The notes under the pieces were generated by a model that saw only the letters and a list, made by a program, of their open reading frames with translations, was not told the origin of the DNA and ran no database searches. Positions 9,585 to 19,969 of a DNA stretch of 64,000 nt are shown one piece after another. A program made the position numbers and the translations under genes. The stretch's first letter is position 1. Each line of letters opens with the position of its first letter. The stretch lies in assembly GCA_015680685.1 (NCBI GenBank), contig MNCI01003605.1, positions 222,123-286,122 on the forward strand, written 5' to 3'. The DNA comes from Gnetum montanum. Taxonomy: Eukaryota; Streptophyta; Gnetopsida; Gnetales; Gnetaceae.

Positions 9585-12010
9585 ATGAATAGCTATGATG
9601 GCATGACATGGAGGGCAACAGCGTGTTGCCACCTGATTAATCTATTCTTGCAACACTCCACTAAATGCCTATATGATGGGGTCTCCAGGAACTTCATGGT
9701 GAGTAATTTGTGCAAAATACTAATGCTAGGGCTTATCATCCCATTGATGCAAAACACCTAAGGGATTGCTAGTTAGAACAACATCATGAATCTATGAAAG
9801 GGAAAGGATTTAACAATTTCCATTCCTTCTATACCAAAAAGATGGTGGAGAACCCTTCTCTGGGAGTTTTCTATTCAATGAAATTCTTATGTTTAACTTC
9901 AGTGAAGGAGGTCAAAACCAAAACTTGTAGTCCATGATTCACAATCTTATTCTAGTAAGAATGGATCCAATGATAAAGAAGAATCCAAAGAGGAAAATCA
10001 AGGTAAGGATGTGAATAAGAAACAAGATTGTGATCATGGTCATAATCATTGAAGAGGTGGTAGTAGGCATTGTGATGATGCTAGTACTCCTTCCTTTTTA
10101 CCTTCATCATTATCATCATCTTCTTCTTGCTCTGATTGTAATTATAGAGGGCATGACCATGATGGAGGTGACTAATGGGACAAAAATGATCGAAGGGACC
10201 ATTAGGAAAGGCAAGACTAGGGACATGGGCATTTAAGAGAGGTCCATTATCATGAAAAAAGGGGTAGTAGAGGGCATTTTAGGCACTATAATCATGGCCT
10301 CGATGAGCCTTTTCTTGCTACCAAAAGTATACTCAATATTGTAGAGGCAATACAAATTCCAAAAAGGCATGTAAAGAATAGTTGGATCAAAAGGCTAGAC
10401 ATGAACAATATTCCTTGGTTTAAAGGGGGATATAACTTAGATCTATAGAACCATCTCTAAGCTTTTCAACATGTGTGTGCCTTGAAAAATATAGAAAATG
10501 AGTGGCAAAGGTTTAAGCTATTTTCAAGACACTCATTAAAGAAATAGAAAACTAGTATCATTCCTTAAAACTAGAATCTATTAAATGATGGAGTACCATG
10601 TTTGAATTGTTCAATAACAAATATCAAACATACTCTAGAGTGTCCAACTTGAGAAGGAAAATCCAAGGATGGAAACAAGAAACACATGAACCCTTGGATG
10701 CTACCATTAGTTGATATTATTCCCTAATGCATAAATTTCCTAACCATGGTTATTCTCAACTAGACAAACTTTGCACATTATAGATGGGCTTCAATTTAAA
10801 ATGAGAAGAACCCTTGGTGTCTATGCCCAAAGGCAATTGGAAAAATTAAGTGATCATAAAATCTAAAGATTGATCAAGCAGGTAGCAAAAGAGGAAGGTG
10901 AATTAAGAAAAGAGAACATATAGAAGAGTACAACTATGATCATTCCATTCATAAGAGGGAGGTTCGATTTTATGACAATGAGGAAGAATCAACACTTGAT
11001 GAGGTGGTGAATAGGAAAACCTTGCCACTTTAAAAATTTTAATCCAAAATTATAACCAAGGTTGATTAGTTCTGGAACTCCATGGATAGAAAATTTCAAG
11101 TTGTCCTAAAAATTATTGAAGAGTCCAAAGAACAAGGTAGTAATTATGAGTGCAAGAGGCACAGGGAAGCTAAACGTGCCTATCAAAGAGGTAAGGGAAA
11201 GATTGCTGCAATAGAGGAAGTCTTAGGAAGCAAATTGGATGATGATGATGGGTGTGACATCTACCATTATGAACATCCTAAGGAATGTTATCCTATTTTA
11301 TCACACTTATAGGAATTTGGGATGTATGCCTTGAATCCATTACTAGCACAAAGGCAAACACCTAGAAGATTACCTTATCCTCAAGGCAATTCTTGGTAGT
11401 TCTACTAAAAATAATAGTATTATCCAAGTGGAATACCACCACAATCATATGAGTAGTATCAATAGTGGTAGCAACCATGGTCATGGGCACTGGCACCACC
11501 AAAGTAGTAATACCCTTATAGACAAGTTGATCCATATGGGTATTACGTTTAGCAACCCTTATCTCCACATGACTCTTCCTATCACATTTCTACTTTTCAA
11601 TCTCACTACCACCCTCCTAATGCTTATTGAATTCATTCTCTACATGTAAGAAGGGATACCACCTTTTACCCTTATCCTTCTCCTATCCCTACACATGTTC
11701 CTCTATCCTTCACACAACTACCAGCTACTCCATATATGCAAGATGAACTACCAGCTCAATTGCAACAATGCAACACTATTGGGCTTATTAATCTACAACC
11801 AGTTCATCAATCGAGTGGTTTAATTACTTAATCAAAGAAAAGACCTTTCTTCCAACCCCATAGTCTGCCTAAGCCATCAAATACACCTATGGTTGACAAT
11901 TGTATTCCTCCATCTTCCTCTGTATCAAATTCCTTTAAGTCCCCTTCAAACCAAACATTGCTAAGGATCCATACTATGATGCTTACTATGATGCTTACTC
12001 ACGTCATCTC
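9585..12010 (+). pseudogene. gag of element B, degraded
   Basis: The start is placed at the ATG at 9585 because it aligns with the D start at 19970: both read M-N-x-x-D-G-M-x-W-(R/K)-A-T. A low-complexity stretch rich in D, N, H and S follows (about 9950-10250). The gag core is at about 10400-10850, then a charged region at 11080-11250. The block CDIYHYEHPKECYPILSHL at about 11252-11310 also occurs in D and H and takes the place of a zinc knuckle. A proline-rich tail runs to about 11990. It has many stops, often TAG. Confidence 0.75.
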
Positions 12011-12500
12011 TAATTGGATTTGTGTTGAAAACCTTTGTCGGAAATTATTTAATCCTAGAAGTCCTCTTATTTATTTGTAGAGTGCTATGAATGAATCATA
12101 AATAGCTCTTCTTGACTTAGGTTTTGGTGTCAATCTAATTTCTCAAGAGATGTACATTGCATGGAACCTACCTCCTCTCAAGAAGAGCAATATTAGATTA
12201 GAATTAGCAAACTAGTCCATCACGATTCCATTGGAACTAGTAGAAGACATTATGACCACTATCTATGGGTGGTCTTATTCTGCTGACTTCCTAGTGATCA
12301 AGCTAGAGAACTACAAAGGGGATTTTCCAATCATCATGGGAAGGACATGGCTAAGCACTGTTGATGAAAAAATGGGCATCAAAGATCTTTCTCTAGAAAT
12401 ATCTAAAGAAAATGCATTTGGGATGATCGAGAAGAAGCAAGTTCTATGCATTGCATATACCAATACAAGGTGCAATTTTTTGCAAAAACTCTAGGTAGTG
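12010..12500 (+). pseudogene. Aspartic protease of element B, degraded
   Basis: The active-site region reads ALLDLGFGVNLIS near 12108-12146, where D has LLDSGSSVNLIS; the catalytic D-S-G has become D-L-G. Further on, NYKGDFPIIMGRTWLSTVD near 12310-12367 is the conserved ILGR-type block before the end of the domain. It would cleave the Gag-Pol polyprotein; the changed DSG and the stops make it inactive. Confidence 0.8.
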
Positions 12501-12960
12501 AAATGAGCATCCATCTCTACATGCAAGCAGTGTGCACTAGAAGTAGAAATTCAAAGGTCTTTGTACATAGTAGCCACAAAACAAAAGGGCACCCAATGGC
12601 TGACCGTTGATTTTAAAAGCAACATACTTTGCATGGAACCAACTAAGAGCTTAACATGCACATATGTCATAGGCATGGATGAACTAGGGCAAGTTCATCA
12701 CCAACTCTCTGATGATGTAAATGATGATACCTACTAGGGAGAGTTAGAAATTCCTAAAAATTTCAAGCAAGAGTCCCTTGAACTAAAAATGCTACAGGGT
12801 AGCATGGAATATTTATTCTTAAAAAATGAGAAGTTGGTCATAATCAATGCCAATATTGCTCCAGAATAAAAAAATATGTTGAATGTAATTGAAAAATGAT
12901 TAGCAACCTTTACTTAGTCATATCCTGAACTAATAAGGATTGATCCTAGGATATGCTAGC
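12500..12960 (+). pseudogene. Protease-RT linker of element B
   Basis: A degraded connecting region, also present in C (about 18050-18480) and D (28080-28580). Recognisable strings include NEKLVIINAN near 12826 and an SYPELIRIDPRIC-like end near 12920-12955, which leads into RT. Confidence 0.55.
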
Positions 12961-13600
12961 ATTACATCTACACTAATTCAACCATGAAACCAAAGAGGTA
13001 GCCATAGAGGCAATTGAGCCCCAAACTAAAGCACATCATCAAAGAGAAAATTGAACAACTACTCAAGGTAGGGTTTATCTATCCCATTGCAAATAGTAAG
13101 TGGGTTAGTCCACTCATTATTGTGCCCAACAAAGGTGGTAAGCCATGAGTCTACATCGATTTTTGGTGGTTGAATATGGCAACATTCAAGGATCATTTTC
13201 TGTTGTCATTTGTTGATCAGGTGTTAAACACAATCTTTGGGCATTGCTACTACAGTTTCCTAGATGGTTATAGTGGCTATAACAAAATCTAGGTTGCACT
13301 AGAGAACCAGGCCAAGACAACATTCACAAGTCCCTAGGGACTTTTACATATTATAAGACCTTTTAGTCTATGAAATTCCCTTGCTACATTCCAATGCTTA
13401 GTCCTAAGAATTTTTAACAACAAATCAATACTAGTGTGGAAGTCTTGATGGATGACTTCTCCACTTATCGAGCTACATTTGAGCAAGCCTTAGACTACCT
13501 TGAGAAAGTACTAAAATGATGTGTTGAGATAAATTTGTGGATCAATTGGTAAAAGAGTTATTGAATGGTCTAGGAAGGAATTGTGTTGGGAAAAAAAATA
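12960..13600 (+). pseudogene. Reverse transcriptase of element B, degraded
   Basis: The RT reads in order: KIEQLLKVGFIYPIANSKWV, PLIIVPNKGGK, a FLDGYSGYNKI block (about 13258-13290), PFSL-stop-NS (about 13360-13380) where functional elements have PFGLCNAP, then the catalytic VLMDDFSTY at about 13440-13470. TAG stops replace Gln at 'KIxVALE' (D has CAG) and Trp at 'SPxGLLH' (D has TGG). Confidence 0.85.
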
Positions 13601-14240
13601 TCACAAGCAGGAATTGAGTTAGACCCTAAGAAAATAAGGGTCATCCAAGGAATAACTTTTCAACTAGAAACCATCAAAGATGTTTAGTCATTACTTGGAC
13701 ATACTTGCTACTATACGTGATTCATAGAGAATTTCTCTAAGATCACAAAATTATTAGTTGAGCTAACAAAGGAAGATGCTTCATTTGTCTAAACCACGGA
13801 ATGTGAAAAAGCATTTTAGAAACTGAAGGAAAAACTTATAGAAACACCAATTCTACAAGCTCCCAACTAGTTTAGACCATTTCATGTCATGAAAAATGTA
13901 TCAAATTATGCCTTGGGAGCTATGCTTACATAGATGGATGATAAGAAACATCCATATTACATCCATTTCATTATATGAAGCATTATGGGTTCACAACTAA
14001 ACTACACCACCACGAAAAAAGAATTAATGGTAGTGGTGTTTGCTTTAGAAAATTTTAGGCATTATGCTCTTGCATACAAGGTGTTTATGCATACAAACCA
14101 TAGTGCCATTCACTTCCTAATGAACAAGCTGACGGTGAGCCCCATGTCATATGATGGCTAGTGATCTTACAAGAATTCAATCTTACAATGGTGGTTCAAA
14201 AGGGTACCAAAAATGTGGTTGTTGACTACTTGTCTTAGTT
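13600..14240 (+). pseudogene. RT connection and RNase H of element B, degraded
   Basis: The thumb/connection includes a VQSLLGH-type block with stops near 13680-13720. The RNase H part has an ASNYALGAML string (about 13900-13930), a TTKKELMVVVFALENF string (about 14010-14060) and a HTNHSAIHFLMNK block (about 14090-14130). It ends with VDYLS-stop-L, whose stop is also present in D. Confidence 0.8.
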
Positions 14241-14249
14241 ATGATGGAA

Positions 14250-15085
14250 CAACAAAGAAGATAAGAATCCACTATCTGATATGTTTCCTGATGAACTCCT
14301 CTTTGTTAGGGCTATAACTGAACAATTGAACAATAAGCCTAAATGGTATAATGACATTCTCACTTATCTTCTCACTTAGGAGATACCACAAGGGTTGGAC
14401 CACCAAAAAAAACAATTGTTTCTTCACCAAGTTAAATGCTTCATGAAGATCAATGGACACCTCTACAAGGTATGTGCCAATGGCCTAGTTCCATGGTGTG
14501 TCCTTGATGCTAATAAACTATGCATTCTCTAGGATGCTTATGAAGGTTCTTGTGGAGGCCACTATGCTGGGAGATGCATGATCATTAAAATCCTGATGGA
14601 ACAGTACTATTGGACAACAATCATAAGGGATGCTCATCAATATGTCCACTCTTGTGAACAATGTCAATGAGATGCTGGAATGACTGTTTGAATGGAGGGA
14701 TCTCAATAATGGATTTAACCACTAAAATCCTTCAACATCTAAGACATTAATTTCATGGGTCCCATCATGCCCATGTTAAATGGAAAGGTTTATATCATAG
14801 TTGTTGTTGACTATTGTATGAAATGGGTAGAAGTAGTAGTAGTCACTAACTATACATCTTCTACTACTGCTTGGTTTGTATGACAAAATGTTGTAAAAAT
14901 GTTTGGTATTCCATGTGCATTAATTTTTGATAATGGAACTCACTTTACAAGCACTACTTTTCATAAACTTATGTAATTCTTGGAGGTTAAACATAAACTC
15001 ACAATACCCTACCATCCCCAAGCCAATGGTCAAGCTAAAGTTACCAATAGAGAAATCACAAAGATTCTAACAAGAATTGTTAGAT
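14250..15085 (+). pseudogene. Integrase of element B, C-terminus deleted
   Basis: The zinc-binding part (H-H, then CEQCQ-stop near 14650-14670) is followed by the catalytic core: DINFMGPIMPM with the first Asp near 14740, ALIFDNGTHF with the second Asp near 14920-14945, and a YHPQANGQAKVTNREI block near 15007-15058. At about 15085 the reading jumps to sequence that in D follows the integrase end (31230 onward), so about 540 bp of integrase C-terminus are gone. Confidence 0.85.
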
Positions 15086-17052
15086 GAATAGCCACGCTCA
15101 ATATTTTGGATCTCCTCCTTTTAACTTAGTTGTGGGGAAGAACATACACGCTAATCCTATAATTGACTCCTCAATTTTTCATATTTTTATTTTACACATT
15201 CTTTATTTTACACTTTTTTTTATCTACATTATTAATTTTTCAAAGTTTTTATTTTGTAACATTAGTACTATGTTTTCTTTTTCTTGTATATTTCACAATT
15301 TCTTATATATTTTTTGTTTATTGGAATATGCTTTTCTCATCTTTTTTTAAAAATAAATGTCTTATTACCAACTAGGTACAATGTGATTTAATTAATATGC
15401 GTATGTATTATGTAGTTATTTGATTGTTGGTGTCTAGAGTTTAGCTTTAAATTTTGTTACTAATAACTAGGACATGGTTTCTTTTTTATGCAATAGGCAA
15501 TGAGTCCCCAACATCCACCCATCCACAAACTCTATGGTTTTCCTTGTTTTGGAAATGTCCAGTCCCTTTTTCATTAATAAAACTTTAATGAACTTGTAAC
15601 TTTGGTAGTTTTCGAATTTGGAAAGGATTCAAAGGTTTGAAGAGAGTGTAACTTCAAGGGGATTTGGTATTCTTTGTGCCCTTATTATTACTTGGGTGCA
15701 TGTGTGTTTTTGTGGATTTCTCACTATTCCATTTCAATCAATAAAAGGAAGTTGAATAAGTCTGTGCATGGTGTGGTTCTCATCATAAAAAAATGATGGA
15801 AATTCAAAGCAGATCCCTTAGACAAAATAAATGGGCTATAAGCATTGGTTATGGGACTAGAAAGACATGTTACCCATGCCTAAATTTCCGCTCTAAATAA
15901 GTCCCTTCCTAACTTTCTACTTCTCTTTTCTTCTCTAATAAGAAAGAGTGGTTGTTTTGTGGGAGCACTCTTGTGTCTCAAGGGGGTGGACTAGTCTTAG
16001 AATGATGATGCAATGTCATTGAATGTGGTTGGTTTTGGTCTAGACTAATGATGGATTTTATCAGGACATTTAATGATAAAAATTCATAAGGGACTTCATG
16101 TGACCTTAATCAAGAACTCCATTCCACTCTCTATCATCCATCTATGCTTTCCATATCTCACCTCATTGCTAGTTTCATGTTCTTGTTTGATGCCATGGTT
16201 TGATGTGTCAAAATTTTCAAGTAGTTTCTTTCAGGTTTTTGTACTTAACCTTTCGTAACCATTAACCATTCATGGAGCCCATGGAATCCTTGGTGTGAAG
16301 TTATGTAAGGCATTAAAGGCCTATGCTTGCTTTGGGGAGGATCCACTTGCATATCTTTTGGTTCCATTAATTAAGTTCTTTATCCTTAGACATTCTGACA
16401 ATAAAATCCTTTTTCATTCTCCATCAATGACATCTAATAGTGCAGATCTCCACAAAATTTTTCAATGCAATTCCATTTTTATTATTGTGAATTCTTAAAT
16501 CCTCTTCAAGAATTTCATCCTAGTTAAACTTTTTCAAATTTAATAAACTGCTTATCCATTTTACCCTATTTGTCAATCTTCCTGCTAACATTACTAAAGG
16601 AATCATTCTACCATAGTAACAACTTAACCAAGTGTAAACACTAGCGAGATGAGGTACTTCAAAGCTATATGTTACACATTGCACACTAATCTATGATTTT
16701 GTTGTGATTATAGTGGAAATCATGGATTAGAAATGGAACTATCTTCACCAAAGAATGAGCAGTAGCACCTTATAATAAGGAGCATTCATGACCATTGGAT
16801 CTTCTCCCTCACTCTTAAGCTATTAAGAGGAGTTGGATGTTAATTTTATCTAGGATATTTACTTATCTTATCATGAACACCCAATTTTGTAAAATATTGT
16901 AAATCCATACACTTGGGCACTCAGAGTATATCTATTTCATCTGAGTTAGTTTATATGTTAGTCAATAATCCCATACCTACCCAATATTTTGTAAGGAACT
17001 TGTTCCTCCTCTTCTTTACTTGAGGACAAGTTTTCATTCAGTCATGAAGGTA
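15086..17052 (+). other. 3' spacer of element B with remnant of aORF flank
   Basis: A T-rich tract at 15170-15350, then sequence collinear with D 31530-32640 (for example the 'gactaggacat' region near 15465). From about 16500 to 16850 the match to D is lost, and it resumes from 16870 with D 36240 onward. The aORF is therefore deleted. A polypurine tract, CATGAAGGTA, ends at 17052. Confidence 0.65.
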
Positions 17053-17855
17053 TGATGAATCATGTTTTGACTGGCTCCAATATTAGATGCCTAATATCAG
17101 AGCCTTGATATCAGATACCTAATGTTGGAGCCCAAGATGCAATATCATGGGGTATATGCAAGCCTATAAATATAGTTTTTGTGATAGCATAGTGAAGCTC
17201 TTATAGTTTGTTTTCTCTAGAGTTAGAATATTTTCTGAGTTCCCACAATAGGAGTCAGAGTATGTATAGATCTTTATTTGAGTACTAATGTACTTAAGCA
17301 TAGTAGTATGATAGGAATAAATAAGAGCCCTTTTGATAATCCTTGTAGCACTAAGAATAGATTAATGTTTACTTTATGCATTTAATATTGGTGCACTTTA
17401 ATTAAGTAATTAATCTCCAATTGTTAATAAACATAAGCACAACTACTTCAAGCATACATATAGTGCTTGGTAACCTAGAAATGCTTAACATTTGTTAACC
17501 TAGTAGTGCTATATGGGTTCAAGTTGTGTCCAAGAGAGTGGGAATAGGTACTTGTGTTAGGCTAGTTAGGTAGTTAAATAATTAGATATTAAATTCCTCT
17601 ACCTTTGATTCTTGTTGTAGGTGATTAAAGTTACAAAACATAAAACGATAAAAATCATGTGCCTCAGTTACACTTAAACCATATCCTTGATCTTCACAAT
17701 TGTAGTTGGGAAGATAACAAACATTCTCACATCCATTCCACTTCCTAGAAAATTAGTGCATTGGAGAACTATAGGTCCATGGGATTCAACTAGATAGTGA
17801 ATGAATGCCTTAGTGATTTGTATGGTTAGGCATAGGGGTACCTCACTACTCATCA
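17053..17855 (+). repeat. 3' LTR of element B
   Basis: An 803-bp LTR starting TGATGAATCATG and ending CTCATCA (17849-17855). A TATA box, CCTATAAATATAG, lies near 17163-17175. The U3 has repeated ATATCAGA/CTAATAT motifs at 17080-17125. It is followed directly by C protease sequence. Confidence 0.9.
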
Positions 17856-18697
17856 AAGGGGAAGTTTGCTATAATTATGGAAAGAGCATGGCCTAGTACT
17901 ATGGATGCTAAGCTTGGAATTAGAGAGTTGTCCTTGAAATTTTCAAGGAGGATGAAGTTAGAATTATTTAAAGGAACAGAGTTCCATGTATCACATACAA
18001 CAATAATGAGTGTAATTATGTGTAGAAAATCTAGATAAGTAAACATCATGCCATTACATCATGCAATAGATTTGTCAAAGATATTTTTATACAATAAATT
18101 TTGTATGCCATAGCCACTAGACAAGAAGGCATATAGTGATTGATCATTAAAGGAGAATTAGAGTCTAACATATGCATGGAACCTATGGACAAAATTACAA
18201 GTGCCTATGCCATAGAAATAGATAAATTAGAACAATTACAAAGGCAACCTCCATACACTACATCACAAGAAGAGGAAGACATTGAATGGGGACAATTAGA
18301 GATACTAGAAAAATACGAATTGGATCCTCTAAAACTAAAGGTCCTACTAGATACACATGAATATGATTTCCTAAATAATAAAAAACTGGTAATCATAAAT
18401 TCCAATCTTGATAAAGAATAAAACATAAAATTATTAGAATTCATGAACAAATGGCAAACTATGTTTGCATGGTCTTATGATGAGATCACTGTTATTGATT
18501 TGTGCATCTATCAACATTGAATCTACACTAGACCCAACCAGTAAATCACACCACTAACCTTAAAGAACATTAAATCCTCAACTTAAAGAAGTTTTCAAAC
18601 AAGATTTGGAGAAACTATTAAAATTAGGGTTCATCTATCCAATTGCCAATAGTAAATGGGTTAACATTAGTCATTATTCTAAAGAAATATGGCAAGC
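17856..18697 (+). pseudogene. Element C: protease to RT fragment
   Basis: A lineage-1 pol fragment broken at both ends by B and by H. It opens within the protease at a block matching B 12314-12400 (KGDFPIIMGRTWLSTVD), continues through the linker (readable at 18140-18421, with a KLVIINSNLDKE end) and stops in the start of RT near 18600-18697, at the VP-K-GGK position. The rest of C lies outside the window on both sides. Confidence 0.8.
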
Positions 18698-18784
18698 TAA
18701 TGAGTAGTGTGTATACCCTACACTCACCATACAAATCTCTAGCATTCTTGCATGATTTGATCAAATTCCAAGGACTTTAGGTTT
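18698..18784 (-). repeat. LTR end of element H, left part
   Basis: It reads TAATGAGTAG, then a CCCTACACTCACCATAC-like stretch, matching the outer end of the A 5' LTR (7902 onward) in minus orientation. It abuts C on the left and the D insertion on the right. Together with 37337 onward it forms the H LTR that D split. Confidence 0.7.
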
Positions 18785-18789
18785 TTAAG
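18785..18789. repeat. Target-site duplication of D, left copy
   Basis: TTAAG immediately before the D 5' LTR; the same five bases follow the D 3' LTR at 37332-37336. Five base pairs is the usual Ty3/gypsy size. Confidence 0.85.
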
Positions 18790-19701
18790 TGATGAGCATC
18801 AAAGTGTTGCATCGATGGGCCTTGTCTATGTGGTGCTACCTCGTCGACAGGGTCACATCAACATCACGTCTACTATGTCTATGGAGCCATATTGACATAG
18901 CTCCATAATAAAGGCTATAAATATGTGCTCACCAACTATGTTTATGGGGGAGTTAAGTCGTAGTAGTAGTAGAGCTATTGCAATTTTGCCATTTAAGAGT
19001 TAGAATATTTCTCTAAGTGTCCATGACAAGAGTCAAAAAGTGTATAGATCTTTATTTGAGCACTATTATACCTGAACACACCAGTGTGAATGACAATAAA
19101 GATGAACCTTTTGATGAAATATTGTAATACGTAAAATAGATTAACCATTTATTTATGCATTTATTATTTTCATTAATTATGCAATTACTTAAACCAAATT
19201 AGAATTCAAGTGATTAGCTAATTAATTAAGCTAAATTAAACACCTATGTACAACCACTTCGATTATAAACATGTATTCACTTGGTAATCCCAATAGCATT
19301 ATTGCTTGATTCACCAAGTAGCATATCACTTGGTAATCCTCGTAGTGGATATGTGGGTTTAGGAAATGTAAGAAAAGTGGAACCAAATGCTTATGTCAGG
19401 ACTAGTTACAAATTAGTTAATTAGTTAAATTAAATTAGTTATTAAATTACTTCTTTTTTGTATTTAAAGCACTAGGAACATAAAACATAAAAAAATAAAA
19501 ATAATATACCTCAATTACACTTAACCATGCCTTTGTGCAACACAAGTGTAATTGGGAAGATAATGAATGACTATTAGGGAAAGGTTTACTTCCTATAAGA
19601 CTAGTGTACTAGAAGACATAGAGTCTGTGGGATTCAACCAAATCACACATGAACTCTTCATGATTCATATGGTTGAGCATAGGGGTACTCATTACTTATT
19701 G
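18790..19701 (+). repeat. 5' LTR of element D
   Basis: A 912-bp LTR starting TGATGAGCATC and ending CTTATTG, where other copies have CTCATCA. The motif ATTGACATAG (18891-18900) precedes the TATA box TATAAATATG (18916-18925). U5 has the family GGGAAGATAATGAATG block near 19555. Confidence 0.9.
18891..18925 (+). promoter_or_regulatory. LTR promoter core of element D
   Basis: ATTGACATAG, 15 bp, then TATAAATATG. Both 10-mers recur unchanged, 11 bp apart, inside the element at 32861-32891. In the 3' LTR the block has decayed (about 36510-36550). Confidence 0.65.
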
Positions 19702-19702
19702 T

Positions 19703-19720
19703 TGGTGCCATTGTCAGGGA
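19703..19720 (+). other. Primer-binding site of element D (tRNA-Asp type)
   Basis: TGGTGCCATTGTCAGGGA starts two bases after the LTR end. Compared with the Athila-type tRNA-Asp site the differences are C-to-T and G-to-A changes at CpG positions. Confidence 0.75.
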
Positions 19721-19969
19721 CTCTTTTTGTTGAAACATGTTTTATCTAGGTTTAGTAAACATCATTAACATTGTTGGATAAACCCTAAGGTCAAAATCAT
19801 TCTCATAATAAATATAATCACAAAAGCACATTGATATATTATTTGTATTACAAAATTTCTTCTTCTCATAGGCACGATGATACTAAACCACCCATCCCTC
19901 AAGAATACAAGGTGGTGTATAGTCATCTAGATAAGTATGTACTTTACTTCACCTTCATTCTACATCAGG

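Larger units (their letters stand above)
8757..17855 (+). mobile_element. Element B: lineage-1 gag-pol element, without aORF
   Basis: Order: remainder of the 5' LTR (split by A), tRNA-Asp-type primer-binding site, gag, protease, RT, RNase H, integrase, spacer, polypurine tract, complete 3' LTR. It is inserted in the protease region of another element (C), whose reading resumes at 17856. The integrase C-terminus and the aORF present in D are missing. The left part of its 5' LTR lies outside the window. Confidence 0.9.

Noticed and set aside
15084-15375. Hydrophobic phenylalanine/leucine-rich frames that look like membrane proteins
   Set aside because: They translate the T-rich non-coding tract after integrase, which has counterparts in A and D.
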